This document shows positions 52,602-61,412 of a DNA stretch of 64,000 nt, piece by piece. Location of the stretch: contig CAWFQA010000002.1 of assembly GCA_963817855.1 (NCBI GenBank), positions 620,001 to 684,000 on the forward strand. Reading direction: 5' to 3'. Each line of letters starts with the position of its first letter. Positions within the stretch are counted from its first letter, which is position 1. Made by a program: the position numbers and the translations under genes. The notes beneath the pieces were generated by a model. The model made no database searches, had not been told where the DNA came from, and worked only from the letters and a program-made list of their open reading frames with translations. This DNA is from JAKAAZ01 sp963817855. GTDB lineage: Bacteria > Acidobacteriota > Terriglobia > Terriglobales > Acidobacteriaceae.

Positions 52602-52970
52602 ATGCCTCGCGTTAAACGTGGCAATAAACGCAAAGAATATCGTAAGAAGATTCTCAAGCGCGCAAGCGGCTACTTCCTTACAAAATCCAAGCTGTATCAA
52701 GCTGCCGAAGAAGCTGTCGAACGTGGGCTTAAATTTGCCTATCGTGGCCGCCGTGAGAAGAAGCGCCAGTTCCGATCGCTTTGGATTGTCCGCATCGGCG
52801 CCGCCGCTAAGCTGAATGACATCAGCTATTCACAACTGATTCATGGGCTTAAGCTGGCCGGTATTGAACTGGACCGCAAGGTTCTGGCCGACATCGCCGC
52901 GAAAGATCCCGCGGGATTTACCGCACTTGCCGCCCAGGCAAAAACCGCGCTCAGTTCCGCTGCCGCATAG
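52602..52970 (+). CDS. rplT: 50S ribosomal protein L20
   Basis: 122 residues: PRVKRGNKRKEYRKKILKRA, AYRGRREKKRQFRSLWIVRI and the C-terminal globular domain (SYSQLIHGLKLAGIELDRKV) are typical. It binds 23S rRNA early in assembly. AAAAGGAG precedes the ATG. In other bacteria L20 also represses its own operon by binding a leader; the 168-base gap to rpmI is GC-rich and could fold but shows no clear mimic. Confidence 0.97.
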   Translation: MPRVKRGNKRKEYRKKILKRASGYFLTKSKLYQAAEEAVERGLKFAYRGRREKKRQFRSLWIVRIGAAAKLNDISYSQLIHGLKLAGIELDRKVLADIAAKDPAGFTALAAQAKTALSSAAA

Positions 52971-53007
52971 ACGCAGCGAACAGCTCGACCATGCCACAAG
53001 GCACTCC

Positions 53008-53451
53008 TCAAGGGGTACTTTGTTGTTTTCGGCCGACTCCCAGCTGAATGCCCGCAAGGATCACGATCAACGCGATAATGCACTGAGAAATGACGCAATA
53101 CAGACACCAGACCTGCAGGATCGATTCTTCCACGTGGGAAAGATAGAGGGCGTAGCAAAGTCCCACCAGCGCCGCCGCCAACGTCCAGTCTCTCTTCCGC
53201 AACAACGCAAGGAGGCCGATCAGCAGATATCCGGCAATGCCGACCGCGGCGACCGGCACGCCATAGATCAGCGAGTACCGGCTATGGTTCACGATTCCGC
53301 AATCCCAGTGCGCGTTGATGTCGCACGGCTCAAGCTTGTTGGAATAATGCACCTGCAAGGCCAGGGTCGAAACCACGGCTCCCAAAACCGCGAACAACAA
53401 GACCAGAATTCTCAAAGTTTTTTGCACGTCCCTATTGAACCATACCGCCAA
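53008..53451 (-). CDS. Vitamin K epoxide reductase (VKOR)-family membrane protein
   Basis: 147 residues with four hydrophobic helices. The VKOR Cys set is complete: Cys43 and Cys51 in the loop (CDINAHWDCGIVNHSRYS) and the redox CxxC pair Cys116/Cys119 in WCLYCVISQC. Bacterial VKOR reoxidises periplasmic DsbA-type thioredoxins using quinones, so it serves disulfide-bond formation. No DsbA domain is fused or adjacent. It is convergent with rplT. Confidence 0.9.
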   Translation of the reverse strand: MAVWFNRDVQKTLRILVLLFAVLGAVVSTLALQVHYSNKLEPCDINAHWDCGIVNHSRYSLIYGVPVAAVGIAGYLLIGLLALLRKRDWTLAAALVGLCYALYLSHVEESILQVWCLYCVISQCIIALIVILAGIQLGVGRKQQSTP

Positions 53452-53536
53452 ACGTTCCCCAACCGTCCCCTCATATCTCTCAGCTTTCAGCCTCGGACTC
53501 GGAATTCCGGCCTTCTCTCATTTATCCTCAAAAGCA

Positions 53537-54640
53537 ATGCCTTCTTCGCAAATTCCTGTTCTAGAAAGCTACGCGTCAGAGCATCTTGAAGCCGCGTTTC
53601 AGGCGCTCAATGCCGACGTCGCTCGTCAGGCGGCGGAGCTGCCCACATCCGAGGATCGCGAGCAATTTCGCTTGTACTGGCTTGGCCGAAAGCAGGGCAG
53701 ACTCAAGCTCATAAGTGACGTCTGGCTGAAGAATGCTCCTGCCGAAGCGCGCAAATCACTGGGTCTGCATTTCAATCAACTCAAGCAGCAGATCGAGCAA
53801 GTCCTCGAAGGCGATCCCGCAAGCCTCGCTCCGTCTTTCGCGCCAGCCGACGCCATCGACATTACCCTGCCCGGGATCCGGCCCTCGATCGGCGCGGAAC
53901 ATCCGCTGATTCGCACCATGCACGAGATCGTTCGCGTCTTTGAACACATGGGCTACTCGGTCGGTGTTGGCCCGGAAGTTGAAACCGACTACTACAATTT
54001 CGAAGCGCTCAACTTTCCTCCCAATCACCCTGCCCGGGATACGCAGGACACGCTAGTCATCGCCAATCAGCAGCATAAAGCGCTGCGCGATCGCCTCTTG
54101 CTGCGCACCCATACTTCGCCGGTACAGATCCGCACCATGGAACGTCAGCCACCTCCGATTCGCATCGTCATTCCCGGCAAAGTACATCGAAATGACGCCG
54201 CCGATGCAACTCATTCGCCGATTTTTCATCAGGTGGAAGGCTTGTGCGTCGACGAGAACATCACTTTCAGCGACTTGAAGGGAACTCTCGACCACGCCAT
54301 GAAGGAGCTCTTTGGCTCCAGCGTGCGGACCCGTTTCTTCCCATCATTCTTTCCCTTCACCGAGCCCAGCGCCGACGTGCAGATCAGTTGCATCTTCTGC
54401 GGCGGCAAAGGGTGCCGCAAATGCAAGCACTCGGGCTGGATTGAACTCCTAGGTTGCGGCATGGTCAATCCCGCTGTTTTCGAATTTGTTCGCGGCAAAC
54501 AACCCGCCTACGAGCCGAAAAAGATCTCCGGGTTCGCCTTCGGCATGGGAGTCGATCGAATTGCGATGATGAAGTACGGCATCAGCGACATCGGCCTGCT
54601 CTACTCCGGCGACATGCGGTTTCTGGAGCAGTTCGCATGA
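53537..54640 (+). CDS. pheS: Phenylalanyl-tRNA synthetase alpha subunit
   Basis: 367 residues from the ATG at 53537. Class II motifs are present: HPLIRTMHEIVRVFEHMGYS, motif 2 around LLRTHTSPVQIRTME, motif 3 GFAFGMGVDRIAMMKYGI. A Cys-rich insertion, CIFCGGKGCRKCKHSG, looks like a zinc ribbon next to the Phe site. The gene overlaps pheT by four bases (ATGA). Longer frame from 53435 has no ribosome support. Confidence 0.96.
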   Translation: MPSSQIPVLESYASEHLEAAFQALNADVARQAAELPTSEDREQFRLYWLGRKQGRLKLISDVWLKNAPAEARKSLGLHFNQLKQQIEQVLEGDPASLAPSFAPADAIDITLPGIRPSIGAEHPLIRTMHEIVRVFEHMGYSVGVGPEVETDYYNFEALNFPPNHPARDTQDTLVIANQQHKALRDRLLLRTHTSPVQIRTMERQPPPIRIVIPGKVHRNDAADATHSPIFHQVEGLCVDENITFSDLKGTLDHAMKELFGSSVRTRFFPSFFPFTEPSADVQISCIFCGGKGCRKCKHSGWIELLGCGMVNPAVFEFVRGKQPAYEPKKISGFAFGMGVDRIAMMKYGISDIGLLYSGDMRFLEQFA

Positions 54641-56745
54641 AAATTCTTTCGACTTGGCTGCGCTCTTACTTGCCTGACCTCGCCGTCAGCGATCAGCAAC
54701 TCGCCGACGATCTCACCTTGCGCGGCATCGCTGTCGATGGGGTGTTCGACTTGGGACCCGGCAATGGCTCGCTTTTGGAAATGGACATCACCACCAACCG
54801 AGTTGACGCCATGAACCATTACGGCATTGCGCGTGAAGCTGCCGCCATTTACGACATTCCTTTGAAATTGCTGGAAGTCTCTCTCCCAACCGCCAAACCG
54901 GCACAACAGCCGTTTCCCATTCGCATTGAAGCCACGGACCTCTGCGGCCGATTCACTGCGCGGGTGCTGCGTGACGTAAACATCGTGGCTTCGGCCGGAG
55001 AACTCGCGCAGCGTTTCTCCCTGCTCGAGCAGAAACTGATCAGCAATGCTGTGGACGCAACCAACTTCGTCACCATGGCCATCGGTCATCCAACCCATGC
55101 CTTCGACCTCGACAAACTTGAAGGGGGCATCGTCGTCCGCCGCGCCCATGCCGGAGAAAAACTTCGTCTGCTCGACGGCATTGAGCGCACCCTCGTACCC
55201 GACGACCTTGTCGTTGCCGATGAGAAGAAAGCTCTTGCGCTCGCAGGTGTCATGGGCGGGTGGGATACGATGATCACCAACGCCACAAAGAACATTCTTG
55301 TCGAGGCTGCGTGGTTCGACCCTGGAACTGTGCGGAGGTCGTCTCGGCGCCATGGCCTGCACACCGATGCATCGCATCGCTTCGAACGGGGGGCGGACTT
55401 CGATGCTCCTCCGCTCGCCTCGGCCCTCGTCTGTAAAGCAATTGTGGCGGCCGGCGGGTCCATCGAAGGGGATCTCGTTGACGTGGTCATTCCCGAACTG
55501 GCAGCACGCACCTCGCAGCGTCCGCCAATCTCCCTGTACATCGGCGAAATCAGCCGCATCCTCGGCAAAACGGCGGACGGCCAGCCCATCGATACTGCAA
55601 CCGTCGAGCGCTACTTGACAGCACTGGGCGCGCGCATGGAAAAAATCTCGGCCGAAACCTATGCCGTCACATTGCCAAGCTGGCGTCTTGACCTTGCCGT
55701 CGAAATTGACCTGATCGAAGAAATCGCGCGGCTACACGGCTACAATCGCTTCGCCAACACGTTCCCATCCTTTTCCGGCAGCGTCAATGAACTGCCCTCC
55801 GCTGGTAAGGAATCCTTTCTTCGCCGAACTCTGCGCGCCGCCGGATATACAGAGGCAATCAGCAGTACATTCTGCTCTGCCGCCGACGCCGATACATTCG
55901 CGCAACAACCAAACTCTATCGTGCAACTTGGAAATCCTCTCAGCGAGGAAGTTGGCTTTCTACGACCTTCACTGGTACCTGGAATGCTGTCCATGCTTGC
56001 CCACAACTTGAATCGCGAGGTAGACGACCTGCGCCTGTTTGAGATGGGCACCATCTTTTCCGGCAATTCGGAGCGAGTCCAGGAAAAGCCCTCCCTCGTC
56101 GTCGGTGCCACTGGAACTGCGCTTACCCCTCACGCCCTCGGCAACCTGCGCGACTATAGCTTCTACGATCTCAAAGGCATTGTGGAAGAATTGCTCTCCG
56201 GATTTGTAACCAAATCGATGTACATGGACGCCTTTCCGGCATCGGGTGGGCTCATGCCCCCATGGCTGAATCCCGGTCGCGCAGCGCGTCTCGTCGTGGA
56301 CGGCGAAACCCTCGGCTTTTTCGGCGAACTCGCTCCGCAGGAATCCCAATCGAGAAAACTTCGGAAAACCGTCTTCCTCGGTGAGTTCAATTTGGCGCGC
56401 TTCTTTCCGCACGCTCTTCGCCAGTCCGCTGCCCGTGAACTGTCTCGCTTCCCCGCTGTCGTGCGCGACTTCTCCTTCACGTTTCCAGATGTCGTTCGTT
56501 GGCAGCAGATTGCCGAAAGACTGGCATCGCTCGGCATTTCGGAGATGCGCAGCACCGAGCCTCGCGAAATTTTTCGAGACAAAAAAGAACCTTCAGGATC
56601 GTATGCCCTATTGTTGCGTGTAATTTTTCAGGCGCAAAACCGAACGTTGCGTCTGGAAGAACTGCAAGAGTGGGCTCATCGAATCTTCGCCGCCCTGATG
56701 GAGCTTGGCGGCCACCCCAGATTCCCGCTGGAATTGCTTTCTTGA
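54637..56745 (+). CDS. pheT: Phenylalanyl-tRNA synthetase beta subunit, short form without OB domain
   Basis: 702 residues, about 90 fewer than the E. coli protein. The first 40 residues (KILSTWLRSYLPDLAVSDQQ) match the family. The sequence then passes from DGVFDLGPG straight into LLEMDITTNRVDAMNHYGIA. The usual EMAP-type tRNA-binding OB fold, about residues 40-150 in E. coli, is absent. B3/4 (VVDVTNYV-like NAVDATNFVTMAIGHPTHAF), B5, the core (SEEVGFLRPSLVPGMLSMLA) and the C-terminal FDX-ACB domain (LSRFPAVVRDFSFTFP) are all present. The ATG overlaps the pheS stop. Confidence 0.95.
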   Translation: MKILSTWLRSYLPDLAVSDQQLADDLTLRGIAVDGVFDLGPGNGSLLEMDITTNRVDAMNHYGIAREAAAIYDIPLKLLEVSLPTAKPAQQPFPIRIEATDLCGRFTARVLRDVNIVASAGELAQRFSLLEQKLISNAVDATNFVTMAIGHPTHAFDLDKLEGGIVVRRAHAGEKLRLLDGIERTLVPDDLVVADEKKALALAGVMGGWDTMITNATKNILVEAAWFDPGTVRRSSRRHGLHTDASHRFERGADFDAPPLASALVCKAIVAAGGSIEGDLVDVVIPELAARTSQRPPISLYIGEISRILGKTADGQPIDTATVERYLTALGARMEKISAETYAVTLPSWRLDLAVEIDLIEEIARLHGYNRFANTFPSFSGSVNELPSAGKESFLRRTLRAAGYTEAISSTFCSAADADTFAQQPNSIVQLGNPLSEEVGFLRPSLVPGMLSMLAHNLNREVDDLRLFEMGTIFSGNSERVQEKPSLVVGATGTALTPHALGNLRDYSFYDLKGIVEELLSGFVTKSMYMDAFPASGGLMPPWLNPGRAARLVVDGETLGFFGELAPQESQSRKLRKTVFLGEFNLARFFPHALRQSAARELSRFPAVVRDFSFTFPDVVRWQQIAERLASLGISEMRSTEPREIFRDKKEPSGSYALLLRVIFQAQNRTLRLEELQEWAHRIFAALMELGGHPRFPLELLS

Positions 56746-56855
56746 ATCGTCGAACTTTACGGTCCGTCCAATCGGCTTTGCGAGCACCTGAAAAAATCGA
56801 CCCCCCTTTCCCACAGGAACCGTCCGAAAATTGGGCTTCACCCGAATCGTAGCGC

Positions 56856-56861
56856 TATACT
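56856..56861 (+). promoter_or_regulatory. Possible -10 box upstream of the coiled-coil/zapA operon
   Basis: TATACT 24 bases before the ATG at 56886; TTGGGC 19 bases upstream is a weak -35 with non-ideal spacing. Confidence 0.3.
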
Positions 56862-56885
56862 GCGCGAAGAGCATCTTATTTATCT

Positions 56886-57185
56886 ATGACAACAACTATG
56901 GCGAAAGAACAGGATCTCGCAGTGGCGGTAGATACGCTCGCCGCTTTGGAACAACGCGTCGTTCGGGCAATCGAATTGCTGAATCGCGAACGCCAGAAAC
57001 GAGCGGAAATTGAGAAAGAGTTGGCCAATATGCGCGCACAGTTAGATACTCAGCACGCACAGGCGGCTACGTTACAACAGGAAATAGAAGAACTTCATCG
57101 TGAGCGCGACACGGTGCGCACACGGGTCGAACGTCTCATGTCGTCGCTGGATGCAATCGAGGCTTCTTACACGCAATCTGCCTGA
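56886..57185 (+). CDS. Coiled-coil protein upstream of zapA (ZapB-like)
   Basis: 99 residues, almost all one coiled coil (LAALEQRVVRAIELLNRERQ, LQQEIEELHRERDTVRTRVE). A Met at 56898 is an alternative start. Size, composition and position directly before zapA suggest a division-associated coiled-coil protein similar in role to ZapB, though sequence identity cannot be judged. Confidence 0.6.
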   Translation: MTTTMAKEQDLAVAVDTLAALEQRVVRAIELLNRERQKRAEIEKELANMRAQLDTQHAQAATLQQEIEELHRERDTVRTRVERLMSSLDAIEASYTQSA

Positions 57186-57222
57186 AGTACGTGTAGAAAA
57201 ACTTCCGTATAACGGAGCAACG

Positions 57223-57660
57223 ATGAACGAAAACGATCCGCAACGTCAATTTTCAGACAGTGGACCTCAGGAGTTGAACCTAACCGGTCAAGATGAATCG
57301 CGCCTGCCTGACACGCCGGATCACGATCTTCCGGATGTCGCTCAAAACGACCGATCCTGCAATCTCGTCGTCGATATTTACGACCAGATTTATCACCTCC
57401 GCGGACCCGATCCAACGTATCTCGAGCAACTCTCCGCATTAGTCGATGCCAAAATGCGCGCCGTGGCCAAACAAGGCACCACCGTCGACTCTCTCCGAGT
57501 CGCGGTCCTTGCGGCGCTCAATATTGCCGATGAACTGGTTACCTTACGTCAGCAGCGGGACGCCTTGTCAGGGAATATTGCTCTCAACATCAAGTCTCGT
57601 ACGGAAACCTTGGCGGAAATGCTCGACGCAGTGCTGGAAGAAAACCGAAAAGCCGGCTAG
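57223..57660 (+). CDS. zapA: Cell division protein ZapA
   Basis: 145 residues: a disordered acidic N-terminus (about 45) and a ZapA domain, VVDIYDQIYHLRGPDPTYLE then QLSALVDAKMRAVAKQG, with the C-terminal coiled coil (ADELVTLRQQRDALSGNIAL). ZapA bundles FtsZ filaments at mid-cell. The ATG at 57223 follows CGGAGC. The N-terminal extension is longer than in most ZapA proteins. Confidence 0.85.
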   Translation: MNENDPQRQFSDSGPQELNLTGQDESRLPDTPDHDLPDVAQNDRSCNLVVDIYDQIYHLRGPDPTYLEQLSALVDAKMRAVAKQGTTVDSLRVAVLAALNIADELVTLRQQRDALSGNIALNIKSRTETLAEMLDAVLEENRKAG

Positions 57661-57848
57661 TCCTATTCCGCTCGTGTTCCCTCCCCGGAGTAAATCTGAA
57701 TTCCCTGTCCGCTTCCGGACACTGTTTCTTGAATGCGGACACGCTATTGGGGTCGCTCATCCTTCTTTTTACTTTTCTTTCAATGACTTACCTCTTGCCC
57801 TAGGTGGCCTCTCACGTGCCTGTATTTAGGTCTACCGAGGACTGCCCT

Positions 57849-60290
57849 ATGCAGACGTTTTTGGCATCTCTATTCCAGGATCTACGCTACGCAATCCGCC
57901 AACTCCGGCACTCGCCTGGATTTGCGCTCACCTCAATCGTTACCCTCGCGCTAGGCATCGGCGCCAATGTCGTCGTCTTTAGCGTGCTGAATTCGTTGGT
58001 TCTTCATCCGCTCCATTTCCCAGACGCCAGCCTTCTCTACACGGTGCAGCATACGCAACAGGGCTTTATCTCGTTGTCCTATCCGGACTACAAAGACCTG
58101 CGTGACCGCAATACGACATTTTCAGATCTGGCCTTATTTCGTTTTAGCCGTTTCGGGTTGCAAACCAAAGATGGCACACAGGCGGTCTGGGGCAACGAGG
58201 TCAGCGGCAATTATTTTGGAATGTTAGGAGTTCGGCCTGTGCTGGGTCGCCTGATTGGTCCATCCGATGATAAGAACCCAGGGGCCAGCCCGTACCTTGT
58301 GCTGAGCTACGCTTGCTGGCGCGACCGCTATGCCGGCGATCCGCAAATCGTCGGCAGGACGGTCCAGATCGACAGTCATCCTTACACCGTCCTCGGCGTC
58401 GCGTCGAAAAATTTTCACGGAACAGAAAGATTCCTGTGGCCGGAAATGTACGTCCCGGTGATGAATGAGCAGCAACTCGATGGCTATGACTGGCTGAAGA
58501 ATCGAGGAGATGCTGGAGCGTGGGCTATTGGAAAGCTGAAGTCCGGCATAACGTCTCAGCAAGCCGCAGGAAACCTGAATACCATTGCCGCGGAAATGAC
58601 TCGCGAACATCCATTGGAAGACGACCACCTGCAATTTAAGCTGGTGAAGCCAGGCCTTGTCGGAGACGTACTGTCGGGGCCGGTACATGGCTTTCTACTC
58701 GGTATGATGGTGCTGGCCGGTCTGGTATTGCTGGCTGCATGCACCAACCTGGGCAGCCTATTCGCCGCACGGGCAACTGACCGCGGCCGTGAACTGGCCA
58801 TCCGCGTCGCCGTCGGCGCCGGGCGCGCGCGCATCCTCCGACAATTGCTCACGGAATCGATCGTTATCTCAATTCTTGGTGGCGCGGCGGGTTGCCTGCT
58901 GGCCGTGGTGATCCTTCAAGCCCTAAGCGATTGGCACCTTTCTTTCGGGATTCCCATGCAGGTCATCGTCAATCCAGATACATGGGTGTATGTTTTCTCA
59001 TGTTTGCTATCGCTGGCTGCGGGGGCGTTTTGTGGCTCGATTCCGGCGCGACAGATTTGGCGCACAGATCCGAATCTTACCATCAAAAGTGCTGCCAATA
59101 CGCAGCCTGGCAAACGCAAATGGGCCGGACGCGATCTGTTGCTCGCCACGCAGATTGCACTCTGCTGCGTACTCGTCACTTCGTCTCTGGTGGCCTTGCG
59201 CGGCCTGGCTAGGGCGATGTATAGCCCGTTGGGTTTCAACCCAGATCACGTTACGCAGGCCGGATTCGATTTACGAATGGCCGGATACAACGGCGACCAA
59301 GCTGTAGCAATTAAGCGGCGTTTGCTCGATGAGGTATCGCATTTGCCGGGTGTGACGGCGGCGGCTTACGCCAACTACACGCCGCTTGGCCCAGATTATT
59401 CGAGCACCGAAGTCTACCCCCCAGGCACGACAGTCTTTAAGTCGTCGAGCGGCATCAGCTCCAGCTATTTCAAGATTTCTCCTGGCTATATTGACGCTAG
59501 CGGTACTCGATTGCTGGCCGGCCGTGAGTTTACTTGGAATGATAACGCCAAGGCCCCATCTGTAGTCATCATCAATCAAGTGCTGGCGCGCAAGCTGTTT
59601 GGCGACAAATCGCCTGTCGGCCAATACTTTCCCAAAGACGATGGGAAGAGCCAATTTCAAGTAATCGGCGTGGTCGAAGACGGAAAATACAATACGCTTG
59701 CAGAAGACCCGACGCCCGCCATTTTCTTTCCCATTTTGCAAAACAGTGACAGCACCACAACGCTACTCGTCCGCTCGCAACGAAGCCCGCAGCAAATGGC
59801 CCCGGAAATTCTCGCGGCGATACATCGCGTGGACCGTCATCTGCCAATTTATTTTCTGTCGAGCTGGCGAGACCAGCTTTCGATGGCGCTGTTCCCGGCT
59901 CGCGTGGCGACGGCAGCACTCGGGATCTTCGGCGCGCTGGGGATTTTGTTGGCAATTACGGGCATCTTCGGCCTTGCCTCTTATACGGTCAGTCGACGTA
60001 TGAAGGAACTCGGCATTCGTGTTGCGTTAGGCGCGTCGCACCGCCAGGTATTAGGTGCCGCACTGCGGCGTCCGATCGCTCTACTCAGCGCGGGTTCAGT
60101 GGTTGGCCTGGTTGCCGGCATTGCCGCCAGTCGCGTGCTATCGAGCATCGTGTATCAGGCGACGCCTAACGATCCGCTGGTGCTGTTGGGTGTCGCGCTC
60201 ACGATGCTGCTGGTGGGAGTGCTCGCCACTTGGATTCCGGCGCGACGTGTTTTCCATGTCGAGCCCACGAATGTGTTGCACGACGAATAG
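57849..60290 (+). CDS. ADOP-type ABC permease (MacB-like periplasmic core, duplicated FtsX domains)
   Basis: 813 residues from the ATG at 57849 with GAGGA upstream. The start (LFQDLRYAIRQLRHSPGFAL, TLALGIGANVVVFSVLNSL) is the hallmark of acidobacterial duplicated orphan permeases. Periplasmic MacB-core repeats (FSDLALFRFSRFGLQT; GRLIGPSDD), a first FtsX block (RATDRGRELAIRVAVGAGRA), a second core and a second FtsX block (RRMKELGIRVALGASHRQVL) follow, giving 4+4 membrane helices. No ATPase or membrane-fusion gene is adjacent. Role unknown; perhaps signalling or efflux. Confidence 0.92.
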   Translation: MQTFLASLFQDLRYAIRQLRHSPGFALTSIVTLALGIGANVVVFSVLNSLVLHPLHFPDASLLYTVQHTQQGFISLSYPDYKDLRDRNTTFSDLALFRFSRFGLQTKDGTQAVWGNEVSGNYFGMLGVRPVLGRLIGPSDDKNPGASPYLVLSYACWRDRYAGDPQIVGRTVQIDSHPYTVLGVASKNFHGTERFLWPEMYVPVMNEQQLDGYDWLKNRGDAGAWAIGKLKSGITSQQAAGNLNTIAAEMTREHPLEDDHLQFKLVKPGLVGDVLSGPVHGFLLGMMVLAGLVLLAACTNLGSLFAARATDRGRELAIRVAVGAGRARILRQLLTESIVISILGGAAGCLLAVVILQALSDWHLSFGIPMQVIVNPDTWVYVFSCLLSLAAGAFCGSIPARQIWRTDPNLTIKSAANTQPGKRKWAGRDLLLATQIALCCVLVTSSLVALRGLARAMYSPLGFNPDHVTQAGFDLRMAGYNGDQAVAIKRRLLDEVSHLPGVTAAAYANYTPLGPDYSSTEVYPPGTTVFKSSSGISSSYFKISPGYIDASGTRLLAGREFTWNDNAKAPSVVIINQVLARKLFGDKSPVGQYFPKDDGKSQFQVIGVVEDGKYNTLAEDPTPAIFFPILQNSDSTTTLLVRSQRSPQQMAPEILAAIHRVDRHLPIYFLSSWRDQLSMALFPARVATAALGIFGALGILLAITGIFGLASYTVSRRMKELGIRVALGASHRQVLGAALRRPIALLSAGSVVGLVAGIAASRVLSSIVYQATPNDPLVLLGVALTMLLVGVLATWIPARRVFHVEPTNVLHDE

Positions 60291-60364
60291 AATCAATGCC
60301 GAGGTGTGACCTCGATCACTCGCCGCTTGCCAAGCGTGCGAATGCCAGTTAGCATCCACTTAGA

Positions 60365-60560
60365 AACCGGCCTGCAAAGCAGGTAGGGTGGTCAACGCTG
60401 GTTGAACCTACATTCATCGAACAGGGGACTCGACTCGAATAATCGGCTCGGTGTGCTGTCCGCCAGTCCGGAACGCCTAAAGAGCCGCGGCGGGTTCCCA
60501 CCGTCTTAGGACGGGTTCACCGGCGCACTGCCATACGGCCCCGCGGGTCGGATTTCTACC
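60365..60560 (+). ncRNA. Structured intergenic RNA, 6S-like candidate
   Basis: The 333-base gap between the permease and the lgt-like gene has no gene but several paired elements. CCTGC/GCAGG is a short hairpin at 60371-60383. GTAGG and TCAAC (60383-60396) pair with GTTGA and CCTAC (60401-60411). GTGTGC (60451-60456) pairs with GCGCAC (60523-60528), enclosing CCGTC-TTAG-GACGG (60501-60514). The GGGTTC elements flanking the inner stem and the location near zapA suggest 6S RNA, but the closing stem and bubble are not proven. It could equally be a leader of lgt. Confidence 0.4.
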
Positions 60561-60623
60561 CACCATCTCCCCTTCCTTTGCGCAAAGTTTGGTTTTCCGC
60601 TGGATTCTGTTCTACTTCCTCTT

Positions 60624-61412
60624 GTGTATCCTCGTCTTCTAGCCCTAGGCCCCGTCAGCCTTCCCACGTACGGCGTTTTTGCGGCCGTCGCGCTGATCGC
60701 TGGCCTGGCACTCGCCGTGCGAACCGCCGCCCGTTTGCGAGTAGCCCCGGACGCGATGTGGAATCTCGGCCTCATCACCGTCTTCACCGCGGTGCTGGGC
60801 TCGAAGCTATTGCTGATCTCCGGACACTGGCACGACTTTCTGTCATATCCGCTCCTAATGCTCAGCATTTCCGTCCCGCCGACGGTCAATTCGGTACTGA
60901 CGCAAATCGGCCTAGGGCTGTCTGCCGGTCTGCTCTACATGACCCTAAAGCGGATGCCCTGGCTGGATACTTTCGACGCTGTCGCCCCGGGCTGGGCGCT
61001 TGGTCAGGCAGTCCTGGCCTTGGGGTGTTTTTTTGCCGGTTGCGATTATGGCCGTCCCACCTCCGTCCCGTGGGGAATTGTTTTTCATAGTCGCTGGGCA
61101 GCCCAATGGAATGGCACTCCGCTCAATACCAGGCTGCAGCCGGTCCAACTGTACTCGTGCGCGGTACAACTATCCCTCTGTCTTCTGCTGCTGGGGTGGC
61201 TGCCAAAACGTCGCCAGCCGGGCGAACTGGCAGGCACATGGATGCTGGCGTCGGGACTCACTGGCTTTTTTTTGGACTTCTTACTTGGCGGCGATCGGCT
61301 GCTGATTTTGTCCGGGGCTCTGTCTCTTACCCAGGCGATTGAATTCTGCCTGGTCGTAATTGGCGCGTTGTTGTTGATGGAAAGACGACCGACTCGATTG
61401 GCAACATCATGA
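60624..61412 (+). CDS. Divergent prolipoprotein diacylglyceryl transferase-like membrane protein
   Basis: 262 residues from a GTG at 60624, with about seven membrane helices. The start (LLALGPVSLPTYGVFAAVAL) and the end of the core resemble Lgt, and a relative of the HPSQLYE motif appears as LQPVQLYSCA. Key residues are altered: the HGGL motif is absent and GRLGNFINGE is replaced by ALGCFFAGCDYGR. The conserved Arg and Asn for diacylglycerol transfer are therefore not in place. It may be a non-catalytic Lgt relative or a very divergent enzyme. It overlaps rluD by four bases (ATGA). Confidence 0.7.
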   Translation: MYPRLLALGPVSLPTYGVFAAVALIAGLALAVRTAARLRVAPDAMWNLGLITVFTAVLGSKLLLISGHWHDFLSYPLLMLSISVPPTVNSVLTQIGLGLSAGLLYMTLKRMPWLDTFDAVAPGWALGQAVLALGCFFAGCDYGRPTSVPWGIVFHSRWAAQWNGTPLNTRLQPVQLYSCAVQLSLCLLLLGWLPKRRQPGELAGTWMLASGLTGFFLDFLLGGDRLLILSGALSLTQAIEFCLVVIGALLLMERRPTRLATS

